Shown here one piece after another: positions 17,824 to 26,206 of a stretch of DNA of 52,382 nucleotides (position 1 is the first letter of the stretch; every line of letters begins with the position of its first letter). Position numbers and translations under genes: made by a program. The notes under the pieces are model-generated. The model had not been told where the DNA came from. It saw nothing but the letters and a program-made list of their open reading frames with translations, and did no database searches. The stretch is from the NCBI RefSeq assembly GCF_000312665.1, contig NZ_HF536773.1:183100-235481 (forward strand). Reading direction: 5' to 3'. The DNA is from Rhizobium mesoamericanum STM3625. GTDB taxonomy: Bacteria; Pseudomonadota; Alphaproteobacteria; Rhizobiales; Rhizobiaceae.

Positions 17824-18486
17824 ATGGGTTATACGCTGAATTTTGCGGCCGTTTGGCGCAACTTCGATTTCCTGCTCAGCGGCTTGATGTTGAGCCTCGG
17901 CTTGGCGGTGACCTCGATTTTAATCGGGGCTATCCTGGGTCTTTTTGTCGCTTTCGCACTGCTCTCCAAGAACCGCATCATCGCCGTGCCGGCGCGCTCC
18001 TACGTTACTGTGATCCGAAATCTTCCGATTCTCGTTCTGGTCCTGTTTGCGTTCTTTGCGCTGCCTCAGATGGGCCTCCGGCTCGACAAGATAAAGAGCT
18101 TCGTCCTGGTTTTGTCGCTCTACTCGGGAGCGTATCTGGCGGAGGTCTTCCGCGCTGGACTTCTTTCGATTCCAAAGGGATTGACGGAAGCCGGAATGGC
18201 GATTGGTTTGACGTCAATGCAGATACGCACTTCGATCATAGCGCCACTGATGATCCGCAACGTTCTCCCTTCGCTGTCCTCGACGATCATCTCTCTCTTC
18301 AAGGACACATCGCTTGCCGCAACGATCGCCGTACCCGAGCTGACGTTCGCAGCACGCAAAATCAACGTCGAAAGCTTCCGTGTTATCGAGACCTGGATAG
18401 TCACGTCAGGTCTCTATGTCGTCACCTGTTTCCTCATTGCCGCCCTGATGCGCCTTGTCGAGCGGCGGCTGGCATTGCCGAGGTAA
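17824..18486 (+). CDS. Amino-acid ABC transporter permease (HisM/GlnP type)
   Basis: The product is 220 residues with five or so membrane helices. The EAA loop is visible as SGAYLAEVFRAGLLSIPKGLTEAGMAIGLTS, and the family segment IRNLPILVLVLFAFFALPQ precedes it. It is one of two permeases forming the transmembrane pore. AGGGCAGCC precedes the ATG. The second permease follows after 4 bases, so the two are translated together. Confidence 0.9.
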   Translation: MGYTLNFAAVWRNFDFLLSGLMLSLGLAVTSILIGAILGLFVAFALLSKNRIIAVPARSYVTVIRNLPILVLVLFAFFALPQMGLRLDKIKSFVLVLSLYSGAYLAEVFRAGLLSIPKGLTEAGMAIGLTSMQIRTSIIAPLMIRNVLPSLSSTIISLFKDTSLAATIAVPELTFAARKINVESFRVIETWIVTSGLYVVTCFLIAALMRLVERRLALPR

Positions 18487-18490
18487 GCCA

Positions 18491-19150
18491 ATGTCTCAGA
18501 CCTTTCTCGATCAGCTTTGGATCGCCCGCCATGTCATCCTCAATGGCATCGCGATGACGGTATCGATCTCCCTCCTGGCCATTCTCGCCGGCTCCGTGCT
18601 CGGGATCTTCGTGGGTCTGGCTCTGGTTTATGGAAACGGACTGCTGCGCCTGATCGTGCGGGCCTATACGGACGTGATCCGTGGCACGCCGGTTTTGGTG
18701 CTTGTCCTCGCCAGCTATTACGTTTCGAGCGCCGTGGGCATCGAATTGGGACCTTTCGCAGCGGGCGTTCTGGCGCTCGCGATATTTTGCTCCTCCCACG
18801 TCGGTGAGATCGTTCGCGGCGCGCTACAAGCCATTCCGAAGGGGCAGACCGAAGCGGCGAAAGCGATCGGTCTAACGTTCACGCAGACATTCACCTCCGT
18901 CCTTTGGCCCCAAGCACTGCGCCAGTGCCTGCCAGCCTGGGTCAATACCGCGGCGGAAATGGTCAAAGCATCGACGCTGCTGTCGGTTATCGGTGTCGCG
19001 GAGCTGCTGTTGCGCACACAGGAGATCATCTCCCGCAACTTCATGAGTCTGCAGTTCTACTTCCTGGCGGGAGCTCTCTATTTCGTCGTCAACTTCGGTA
19101 TCGAGCGTTTCGGCAAATTCGTCGAGCGCAAGACTGCCCTTCCATCCTGA
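18491..19150 (+). CDS. Amino-acid ABC transporter permease, second subunit
   Basis: The product is 219 residues from ATG 18491; a longer frame from 18455 overlaps the preceding gene without support. It has the same fold as its neighbour: the RAYTDVIRGTPVLVLVLASYY segment and an EAA loop (GEIVRGALQAIPKGQTEAAKAIGLTF). With the preceding permease it would form a heterodimer. The ATPase gene starts 12 bases later. Confidence 0.9.
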   Translation: MSQTFLDQLWIARHVILNGIAMTVSISLLAILAGSVLGIFVGLALVYGNGLLRLIVRAYTDVIRGTPVLVLVLASYYVSSAVGIELGPFAAGVLALAIFCSSHVGEIVRGALQAIPKGQTEAAKAIGLTFTQTFTSVLWPQALRQCLPAWVNTAAEMVKASTLLSVIGVAELLLRTQEIISRNFMSLQFYFLAGALYFVVNFGIERFGKFVERKTALPS

Positions 19151-19162
19151 GGAGGCCGATCG

Positions 19163-19933
19163 ATGGCCAAGACAATGCTTGAAATCAAGGGGCTGCGCAA
19201 AACGTACGGCCAACACGAGGTTCTCAAAGGCGTCGACTGCTCCGTTGAGGAAGGCGAGGTCATCTCGATCATCGGCTCATCCGGCTCGGGTAAGACCACA
19301 ATGCTGCGCTGCGTGAACATGCTGGAGGAATTCCAGGGCGGCACGATCAGCCTCGATGGCGAAGAGATCGGTTACCACGTTCAAGGCTCGACGCGGCGGC
19401 GCAAGAGCGAGAAGGAGATTGCCCGTCAACGCGCTCTCACCGGCACGGCTTTCCAACAGTTCAACCTCTTCCCTCACATGACTGCAGCCCAGAACGTCAT
19501 GCTCGGGCTCGTCAAGGTCAAGAAGATGCCGAAAGCCGAAGCGCGCGTAATCGCAGAGCGTTGGCTCGATCGCGTCGGGCTGTCGGCGCGGACCAATCAT
19601 TACCCAGGCCAGCTTTCCGGTGGTCAGCAACAACGTGTGGCAATTGCTCGTGCAATCGCAATGTCACCGCGTCTTATGCTGTTCGATGAAGTGACCTCAG
19701 CTCTTGATCCCGAACTGGTGGGTGAAGTGCTGCAGGTAATAAAGGGTCTTGCGGCAGACGGCATGACCATGCTGCTGGTCACCCATGAGATGCGTTTTGC
19801 CTTTGAAGTATCATCGCGGGTCATCTTCATGAATCAAGGGGTCATCTGCGAAGAGGGTGATCCAAAGGAGATGTTCGTGAAGCCCAAGACGGCGCGCCTG
19901 GCCGAATTCCTCAAGACCTCGAGCTTCAACTAG
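19163..19933 (+). CDS. Amino-acid ABC transporter ATP-binding protein
   Basis: The product is 256 residues. Walker A is GSSGSGKTT, the Q-loop is FQQFNLFPHMT, the signature motif LSGGQQQRV, Walker B LMLFDEVTSALD and the H-loop LLVTHEMRFA. This is the HisP/GlnQ class that energises polar amino-acid uptake. AGGAGG precedes the ATG. The 3' end carries a small tandem duplication that includes the stop codon. Confidence 0.93.
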   Translation: MAKTMLEIKGLRKTYGQHEVLKGVDCSVEEGEVISIIGSSGSGKTTMLRCVNMLEEFQGGTISLDGEEIGYHVQGSTRRRKSEKEIARQRALTGTAFQQFNLFPHMTAAQNVMLGLVKVKKMPKAEARVIAERWLDRVGLSARTNHYPGQLSGGQQQRVAIARAIAMSPRLMLFDEVTSALDPELVGEVLQVIKGLAADGMTMLLVTHEMRFAFEVSSRVIFMNQGVICEEGDPKEMFVKPKTARLAEFLKTSSFN

Positions 19934-19957
19934 AAAAGCCAGCTTCAACTAGAAAAG
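19922..19957 (+). repeat. Tandem 19-base duplication over the ATPase stop codon
   Basis: AGCTTCAACTAGAAAAG occurs at 19922-19938 and again at 19941-19957, period 19. The first copy holds the last codons and TAG of the ATPase gene; the second copy lies in the leader of the RidA gene. It looks like a recent slippage event. Confidence 0.85.
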
Positions 19958-19969
19958 AAAGTGAAAAGA

Positions 19970-20359
19970 ATGACGATCAAGCGTTATGGGGCCGGTGAGA
20001 CAGGCGCAGGCGGACAACCACTCCCCTTCGCCCGAGCAACCGAAGCAGGCGGCTGGCTGTATGTGTCCGGTCAGGTCCCTATGGAGAAAGGTGAGATCGT
20101 CGGTGGCGGAATCGTTGCCCAGAGCCGAAAGGCGATCGAAAACCTGATTGCCATTCTCAATGAGGCGGGCTACAGCCTTGAAGACGTTGTGCGGGTGGGC
20201 GTGTGGCTTGACGATCCACGCGATTTCTGGAGCTTTAACGGTGTGTACGCCGAGTATTTCGGTGGCAACCCTCCAGCCCGCGCTTGCGTCCAGTCGCGCA
20301 TGATGGTCGATTGCAAGGTCGAGGTCGACTGCGTGGCCTACCGTGCGGATCGTACCTAG
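19970..20359 (+). CDS. RidA/YjgF-family protein
   Basis: The product is 129 residues from ATG 19970; GTG at 19961 is an alternative, and neither has a strong ribosome site. Family motifs are visible: ATEAGGWLYVSGQVPM near the start, GGGIVAQSRKAIENLIAILNEAGYSLEDVVRVGVWL in the middle and NPPARACVQSRMMVDCKVEVDCVAY at the end, including the Arg (PPARACV) that binds the substrate carboxylate. RidA enzymes deaminate reactive enamine or imine intermediates. Lying between an amino-acid transporter and its regulator suggests a role in breaking down the imported compound. Confidence 0.88.
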   Translation: MTIKRYGAGETGAGGQPLPFARATEAGGWLYVSGQVPMEKGEIVGGGIVAQSRKAIENLIAILNEAGYSLEDVVRVGVWLDDPRDFWSFNGVYAEYFGGNPPARACVQSRMMVDCKVEVDCVAYRADRT

Positions 20360-20372
20360 TTTGGAGAAAAGC

Positions 20373-21179
20373 ATGGCTGAGGCTGGTGTCGACACGGTAT
20401 CTCGGCGCACCCGGGGACTGGATCGCGCGTTCGAGATTCTCGAATTCCTGCGCGTGAGGCGTCAGCCCATGCGTCCGAACGAGATTGCAACCGAGATCGG
20501 CGCGCCGCGCTCCTCGGTCTACGAGCTCGTCAACCTGTTGCTCAGCCATGGCATGCTTGATTACTTTCAGGATGACGGCCGGGTTTATCTCGGTCGTCGG
20601 CTTTATTTCCTTGGCACGGCCTATGCCGAACAGTTCGACCTCATGCGCGAATGCGAGCGCATGCTGATCCGCCTCGCGGAGGAAACCCGTGAAACGGCAC
20701 AGATGTGCCTCCTTGAGGGCCGGAAGTATACTGTCGCCATGATGCGTGAGGGTATCCGCCCGTTCCGAATTTCCTCGAACGTCGGTGAACTCGTGTCCAT
20801 TCCCTGGACTGCCTCAGGGCGGCTGCTTGTGTCGCACCTTTCCGATCAGGAAATTCTCGATTTCATCCCGCCGGACGATTTCACGCTTCCCGACGGAAGG
20901 CGTCTTGATCCGGCAGATTTCATTAGCCAGGTCCGCGGCGCAGCGCGCGATGGATATTTCACCTTCAACAGTGAGGTCGAAAACTTTACCCACTGCTTCG
21001 CCGTGCCAATCTATCAAGCCGACGGCACGTGCATCGCCACGCTCTGTCTCGTGGCACCGCGGGAGGATGGCCTACGCAACCGCACAGAATATCTGAAGAG
21101 CCTGCTTTCCGCAGCGAACGAGATTTCCGAGAAGCTCGGATATCATCCGGTCGATCGGAGGGTCGCCTCACGCGTCTGA
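20373..21179 (+). CDS. IclR-family transcriptional regulator
   Basis: The product is 268 residues from ATG 20373, with GGAG about 8 bases before it; a longer frame overlaps ridA. The N-terminus has a winged helix-turn-helix (LDRAFEILEFLRVRRQPMRPNEIATEIGAPRSSVYELVNLLLSHGML), and the rest is the IclR effector domain (ETAQMCLLEG, PWTASGRLLVSHL, HCFAVPIYQADGTCIATLCLV). It probably controls the upstream transporter operon through the palindrome at 16881-16898. It is the last gene in the run and is followed by a convergent gene. Confidence 0.9.
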   Translation: MAEAGVDTVSRRTRGLDRAFEILEFLRVRRQPMRPNEIATEIGAPRSSVYELVNLLLSHGMLDYFQDDGRVYLGRRLYFLGTAYAEQFDLMRECERMLIRLAEETRETAQMCLLEGRKYTVAMMREGIRPFRISSNVGELVSIPWTASGRLLVSHLSDQEILDFIPPDDFTLPDGRRLDPADFISQVRGAARDGYFTFNSEVENFTHCFAVPIYQADGTCIATLCLVAPREDGLRNRTEYLKSLLSAANEISEKLGYHPVDRRVASRV

Positions 21180-21274
21180 TCCTCGCGCAGATCCCGTGGG
21201 CGCCCTTGACCTGCGAAACAATCCGGTGATCACCAAATCGGTCGTTCGATGCGCTTCGCCCGATAGTCTCTTCC

Positions 21275-22993
21275 TCAAATTAAAAGCTTAAGCTGCCAGA
21301 CGCGGGCGCCGGAGATCGCTCCCCTTGGCGCCGCAAGGCGTACGGAGGTTACGGGCGAAACGCTTGGCAGCCGCTTCGTCCCTACCCAACGGCCGTTATC
21401 CGCGAAGACCTCGATGGAGCCTGCATCAAGGAAAACACGCACCGTCGATGGCCGTGCGCCCGTCGCAAGATAACGGGGCGACGCCTTGGCGTTACGATCG
21501 CCGAAAAGTATCTCTAGCCCTTCGGTGTCCAAGCGCACTCCAAGGTCGATGTCTGGGTGCTCGAAAACCAACTCGAACGGCGTCCCCGGCATCACCAGAT
21601 CAAGTTCGATCTCGACCGCGCCGCTCAGAAGTGTCACCCGTTCGCCGGTGGCCAGGAGGCCGGCCTCGTCGATCTGCAAATGCCGCAGACTAGTCACGCT
21701 CTCGACGGGAGGTGTCAAAACCGAACAGCCGTCCCATAAAATCCGACGCGGCAACGTCATTGCGGTTGCGAAGTCCTCCTTCTTCGAAACATCCGTCCAG
21801 TTTGCCAGCCAGGCAATTCCGACCGGACCGCCGTCGTCTACGAAGGCTTGGAATGCATAGGCGTCAGAGCCGAAATCGAGCTCCTGCTCGGCTTCGCGTT
21901 CGAAGGTCCTGCCATCGAAGCGGCCAACAGTGATGCTGGTGAGGTTGCGCCGGCCCGTTTTCGGGTCTCGGCTCGTTAGCAGGCCGAAGACCAAAGCCCA
22001 ACGCGTCTCAGGATTTTTGCGCTCGCCGAGCGGCAGAATACACGGGCATTCTGCCGCCGTCATGCCATAGCGATCCTCCCGATGGAGTGTGCCGACAAAG
22101 GTCCATCCACCAGCACCTTTTGGATCGAGCGTCTCGTAGAGGAGAACGACCCCACCCGCCTTGTCGCGGCTGCCGAGAAGCATCTTCCAATTTCCATCCG
22201 GGCCTTCGAAGACATAGGGATCCCGGAAATCGAGCGTCAGGTCCAATCCCTCAGGCCGTTTAGGCACGATCACAGAAGGAGCCTGCGCAGAAATACCATC
22301 GTGACTTAGGGCGGACAGTTGGATCTGTTCTTCCGGCTTGCGGTCGCGTACCTGCTCGGTGAAGAAAACGCGAATGCTCTCCCCAGTCCCGATTCCCGGT
22401 ATCGCTGAACCCGAAAAGGCGCCACCCCGTCCATCGTCGCGTTGCGAGAGTTCGTCGGATGGGAAAAGGAAAACCGGCAAATGCTTCCAGCGGATGTAGT
22501 CTTTTGAGATCGCGTGTCCCCAATGCATGGTGTTCCAGCGAAGGCTGTGAGGATAGTGCTGGTAGAAGAGATGCACCTGCCCGCCAAAACGACCAAAGCC
22601 GTTCGGATCGTTCATCCAGCCGAAGGGCGGACGGAAATGGTAACCGTCCGTAAGGATAGGAGGCGCATTCCGTGATGCCTGATGCAAGATGAAAATGCCT
22701 TCGTCTCGAACGGTCAATGGGTGAAATGCGTAGATGACCGAGACCGAAGCCTCCAGCGGGTTAAAGCTCAGCACCGCTTTTCCGCCTTGGGAGAGTTCCA
22801 ATTCGCGAAACTCAAATTCGTCGGTTCGAGTCGTAACAACACTTGCTAGTTCAATATCTTCGACGGCGACCCTTAAGTCGGCCATGAGACCTGGCCGGCA
22901 TGATTTAAGCCACAGATGAATGACAGTTCCCGCGTCGAGATCTGCTTGGATGATTTGCAGAGCGGATGGAATGGACGTGGCTTGGTAAGTCAT
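21275..22993 (-). CDS. GH32 beta-fructosidase (sucrose/levan-type hydrolase)
   Basis: The product is 572 residues from ATG 22993 (AAAGG 7 bases before it). An N-terminal domain of about 115 residues precedes the five-bladed propeller. The three GH32 catalytic motifs are intact: WMNDPNG with nucleophile Asp129, RDP at 257-259, and EC at 315-316 with acid/base Glu315. A beta-sandwich with DAGSIEVFADNG follows at the C-terminus. There is no signal peptide, so it should hydrolyse imported fructosides such as sucrose or fructo-oligosaccharides in the cytoplasm. It directly follows two sugar permease genes. Confidence 0.92.
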   Translation of the reverse strand: MTYQATSIPSALQIIQADLDAGTVIHLWLKSCRPGLMADLRVAVEDIELASVVTTRTDEFEFRELELSQGGKAVLSFNPLEASVSVIYAFHPLTVRDEGIFILHQASRNAPPILTDGYHFRPPFGWMNDPNGFGRFGGQVHLFYQHYPHSLRWNTMHWGHAISKDYIRWKHLPVFLFPSDELSQRDDGRGGAFSGSAIPGIGTGESIRVFFTEQVRDRKPEEQIQLSALSHDGISAQAPSVIVPKRPEGLDLTLDFRDPYVFEGPDGNWKMLLGSRDKAGGVVLLYETLDPKGAGGWTFVGTLHREDRYGMTAAECPCILPLGERKNPETRWALVFGLLTSRDPKTGRRNLTSITVGRFDGRTFEREAEQELDFGSDAYAFQAFVDDGGPVGIAWLANWTDVSKKEDFATAMTLPRRILWDGCSVLTPPVESVTSLRHLQIDEAGLLATGERVTLLSGAVEIELDLVMPGTPFELVFEHPDIDLGVRLDTEGLEILFGDRNAKASPRYLATGARPSTVRVFLDAGSIEVFADNGRWVGTKRLPSVSPVTSVRLAAPRGAISGARVWQLKLLI

Positions 22994-22996
22994 CAA

Positions 22997-23881
22997 TCAA
23001 CCTTTCACGGCAGAGCCTACGAACGAGCTTACGAACCAGCGCTGGAACGCGAGATAAAGGGCCAGGATGGGGATCATCATCAGAACCGAAGCCGCCATGG
23101 CCCGATCCCAGTAAATGCTGTCCTGACCGAAGAAGGTGGCAATCGCGACCGAGATCGGTCGGGCATAGTCTGTCTGTGTCACGAGCGTCGGCCAGAGATA
23201 CTGGTTCCAGCTTTCGATACCCATCAAGATCGATACCGTTGCGAGAGCGGGAAGGCTGAGCGGCAGGTAGACCGAGCGGTAGATCCTGAAAATCGAAGCT
23301 CCGTCGATCTCCGCCGCTTCATAGAGCTCCTTCGGAAGTTGGGCGAAAAACTGGTAGAAGAGGAAGATGTATAGCGGGCTTGCGACCCAAGGCAGGATCT
23401 GGACCGCGAAAGTGTCCGTCAATCCCGCACGGGACATCATCACGACCAGCGGCATGATGATGCTTTCCTGCGGGATGACGTAGAGCGCGACGACGAGTGA
23501 CAAAAGCACCGCCTTGCCGCGAAGAGAACCCCAAGCGAGGATGAAGCCGGCCATGGAGTTGACGATAAGGCCTGACCCAACGGTAACGGCCAGGATAACC
23601 AAGGAATTGAAAAGATAGCGACCGAAGGCGAGTTCACCGGAAAAGTTCGCGATCTCTTTGAAGTTGGACAGGGTCGGGTTGGAGACCCAGAAGGCGCGAA
23701 AGCTACCCATGTCCGCCAGAATCAGAAAGCGGTCATCCTTGAGGCTCGCGATCAAAAGCATGAAGAGGGGCGAGATCACGACGAGCGCGATGATAAAGAT
23801 GCAAACCGTCTGAACGATGCGAAGCGAGATCTTGCCGGAGCGCTCGGCGGTCACGACACGAGGGAGAGCGATATCAGACAT
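22997..23881 (-). CDS. Sugar ABC transporter permease (MalG type)
   Basis: The product is 294 residues with six predicted membrane helices. The EAA loop reads QLPKELYEAAEIDGASIFRIYRSVYLPLSLPALATV. This is a CUT1 permease. Its start overlaps the end of the preceding permease by 8 bases. With its partner it would carry a fructose-containing sugar inward for the GH32 enzyme, an inference from the neighbour. Confidence 0.92.
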   Translation of the reverse strand: MSDIALPRVVTAERSGKISLRIVQTVCIFIIALVVISPLFMLLIASLKDDRFLILADMGSFRAFWVSNPTLSNFKEIANFSGELAFGRYLFNSLVILAVTVGSGLIVNSMAGFILAWGSLRGKAVLLSLVVALYVIPQESIIMPLVVMMSRAGLTDTFAVQILPWVASPLYIFLFYQFFAQLPKELYEAAEIDGASIFRIYRSVYLPLSLPALATVSILMGIESWNQYLWPTLVTQTDYARPISVAIATFFGQDSIYWDRAMAASVLMMIPILALYLAFQRWFVSSFVGSAVKG

Positions 23882-24806
23882 CGAAGCGTCTCAGCAGTTG
23901 GCGCTGAAGTAACGCGATTACAAGGACGATGACGAAGAGGATCACCGAGACGGCGGAGGCATAACCGAGCTTCTGCTGCTCGAAACCGGTTCTCACCATG
24001 TAATGGACGACCGTTTCCGTGCTACCGCTCGGTCCACCCTGGGTCAGGATGGCCACTTGGGTATAGAGCTTGAAGGCCTGGATCGTGGTGATGACAAGCA
24101 CGAAGACGTGGGTCGGCCGCAATCCCGGCATCGTCACATGCCAGAACCGCTGAAAGACGTTGGCCCCGTCGATCCTTGACGCGTCGTACAATTCGTCTGG
24201 AATTCCCTGAAGACCGGCTAGATAGACGATCATCTGGAAACCATAGGCCTGCCAGGCTGACAGAAGGACGATCGAAAACATCGCCCACCTGGGATTGCCG
24301 AGCCAGTCTATCGGCTGGATGCGACCTGCAGAAACGAAGCCGATGATCTGGTTTAGCGGACCGCTCGGATACTGGAAGAGCGTGCCCCAGATGACGCAGA
24401 CCACAACCATCGATGTGATTGCGGGCAGAAAGAACATGCCGCGAAGCAGATTGCGGCCGGGAATCTTCTGGTGGAGCAGCAAAGCCGTGGCAAATGCCAT
24501 GCCGCACTGGATCGGAAGGACCCAGATAGTGAAGCGCGTCACGTTCCACAACGAGGTCCAGAAGAGCGGGTCGTTGAAAATGCGGATGAAGTTTTGCATG
24601 CCGATGAACCGAACCGGTGTCGGCCGCGGCACCAGCGGCTGATTGGTCATCGACGTCCAGAACGACAAGAGGAAAGGCGCAATCAGAAAGCAGGCAAGCA
24701 GGAGGACTGCCGGCGCAATCATCAGCATCTCCTGCGTCAGCCGGTGAGGATCCCGGCGCCCGCCGACGTGCGGTCGGGCAGCGGCAGGTGATTGTTGCAG
24801 TCTCAT
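23874..24806 (-). CDS. Sugar ABC transporter permease (MalF type)
   Basis: The product is 310 residues. GAGGAGGGG precedes the ATG. A basic, proline-rich N-terminus leads into six helices. The EAA loop is GIPDELYDASRIDGANVFQRFWHVTMPGLRP. It is the partner of the next permease in a CUT1 transporter. No ATP-binding protein gene occurs in this operon. Confidence 0.92.
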   Translation of the reverse strand: MRLQQSPAAARPHVGGRRDPHRLTQEMLMIAPAVLLLACFLIAPFLLSFWTSMTNQPLVPRPTPVRFIGMQNFIRIFNDPLFWTSLWNVTRFTIWVLPIQCGMAFATALLLHQKIPGRNLLRGMFFLPAITSMVVVCVIWGTLFQYPSGPLNQIIGFVSAGRIQPIDWLGNPRWAMFSIVLLSAWQAYGFQMIVYLAGLQGIPDELYDASRIDGANVFQRFWHVTMPGLRPTHVFVLVITTIQAFKLYTQVAILTQGGPSGSTETVVHYMVRTGFEQQKLGYASAVSVILFVIVLVIALLQRQLLRRFDV

Positions 24807-24847
24807 CGTCCCCTCCTCGTGGTTTGTTCTGTGATGACAGTGTTTTT

Positions 24848-24870
24848 CGGGGCCGGACTTCCCGGCCCCG
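24848..24870 (-). other. Intercistronic stem-loop after the sugar-binding protein gene
   Basis: CGGGGCCGG and CCGGCCCCG form a 9-base stem with a 5-base loop. There is no T-run on the minus strand, so it is not a typical terminator. Such loops after binding-protein genes often protect the upstream message and give more binding protein than permease. Confidence 0.6.
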
Positions 24871-24880
24871 GGTTCGGTCC

Positions 24881-26173
24881 CTATTGCAGGGAGTCGAACG
24901 GCGGGTAGCCGTCATTGTCCTCGATATCTTCGTCGATCTTCTGGGCGGCCTCGGAAAGCGCCTGTTTCACATCGCCACCATTGAAGGCCTTGTCGACGGC
25001 TTGCATAAAGGCAGACGTGATCGCTGGATAAGCAGGGTGCGGCGGACGGGCAACCGCGGTCTTCGAGGCTTGCTCGAAGGCCACCGCCATTGCGCCGCCC
25101 GGCGCATAGAGCGGCGAGGATTGAGCGAAGCTCTTCAGGCCCGGGAAGGCCGACTCGTGCTTGGCGTATTCGCGATAATCCTTGTCCTTCAGCAAGAAGC
25201 TCAGGAACTTTCCGGCAACGTCGGGATGTTCGGAGGTCTTTGTGATTCCCCAGATCCAGGTGCCGTTGGGGCTGACGCCCTTGTCGCCCAGCTTCGGCAG
25301 CGGCATGACGACAATTTCGTCCTTCATCGCGGCTGCGGCTTCCGCGTAGAACCAGTGCCCGCCAAGCGCAAGCGCTGCCGGGCGACCTTCGGTATAGAAT
25401 TGATTGGTGCCTGACGATCCAGGTACCACCCAGCCGTTCTTGACCCAGGTCTGCATCATCGTGAGCGCCGCAACGCAGGCGTCGCTGTCGAGTGTACCCG
25501 TCGCCTTCCAGGTCTTGCGGTCGATCAGGTCGCAACCGGCGCTTTCAAGCAATGGACCATACGCGTAAGTAATCCACTCCGTCTTGATACCGTATCCGCG
25601 GAAGGTGTCGATCGGCCATTTCACGCCACCAAGCCTGGAGAGTTTTTCAAGATACCCTTCGAACTCTTCTTTCGTCCAGGCATCGTCCACGGACTTCGGG
25701 ATACGCGCGCCAATCGCCTCCAGGTACTTCTTGTTGCCGTAGAGCACAACTGACGAGTCCGTCAGGCCGACTGCGTAGAGTTCCTTGTCAACGGGATACG
25801 TCCCCTGCGACACGTTCGAGGACGTCATGTCGTCGATGACGTCCTTGTCGATCAGCGACTTAATCGGACGCAGATAGCCCGACCAGGCGTAATTGGCGAG
25901 AAAGGGCGCATCGATTTCCATGATGTCCGGCAGTTGTTTGGACATGACGGCGGCACTGAACTTCTCATTGTAAGCGTCATGTGGCGCATAGATGAATTCG
26001 ATGTCGACGTCGGGATTGGCCTCCTCGAAGCGCTTTGCGACTTCGGCATAGGCCTTGACCCACCCTGGATCGCCCTGGTGCATCATGTGGATGACAGTCT
26101 TTGCTTCGGCCGTGGTTGCTGCCAACGAAGCCGCGGTTACAAGCAGAACCGGTAGTAAACGTTTACCCATCAT
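24881..26173 (-). CDS. Sugar ABC transporter, extracellular binding protein
   Basis: The product is 430 residues, with GGAGGAG before the ATG. A signal peptide (MMGKRLLPVLLVTAASLAATTAEA) precedes a family 1 solute-binding domain: VAKRFEEANPDVDIEFIY, then FSAAVMSKQLPDIMEIDAPFLANYAWSG, YTEGRPAALALGGHWF and, near the end, PPHPAYPAITSAFMQAVDKAFNGGD. It captures the sugar in the periplasm for the two permeases. Codons 3-6 (after MM) coincide with a palindrome described separately and include rare TTA and CTA leucine codons. Confidence 0.93.
   Translation of the reverse strand: MMGKRLLPVLLVTAASLAATTAEAKTVIHMMHQGDPGWVKAYAEVAKRFEEANPDVDIEFIYAPHDAYNEKFSAAVMSKQLPDIMEIDAPFLANYAWSGYLRPIKSLIDKDVIDDMTSSNVSQGTYPVDKELYAVGLTDSSVVLYGNKKYLEAIGARIPKSVDDAWTKEEFEGYLEKLSRLGGVKWPIDTFRGYGIKTEWITYAYGPLLESAGCDLIDRKTWKATGTLDSDACVAALTMMQTWVKNGWVVPGSSGTNQFYTEGRPAALALGGHWFYAEAAAAMKDEIVVMPLPKLGDKGVSPNGTWIWGITKTSEHPDVAGKFLSFLLKDKDYREYAKHESAFPGLKSFAQSSPLYAPGGAMAVAFEQASKTAVARPPHPAYPAITSAFMQAVDKAFNGGDVKQALSEAAQKIDEDIEDNDGYPPFDSLQ
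26155..26166 (-). promoter_or_regulatory. LacI-type operator inside the binding-protein gene start
   Basis: GTAAACGTTTAC is a perfect 12-base palindrome centred on CG, the classic LacI/GalR operator form. It covers codons 3-6 of the binding-protein gene. A LacI regulator gene lies just upstream. Confidence 0.6.
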
Positions 26174-26206
26174 ATTCTCCTCCTCTTGATAGACATGCTT
26201 CGAAAG

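Noticed and set aside
17775..18557. 260-codon frame across two permease genes
   Set aside because: Shadow of the permease genes in another frame.
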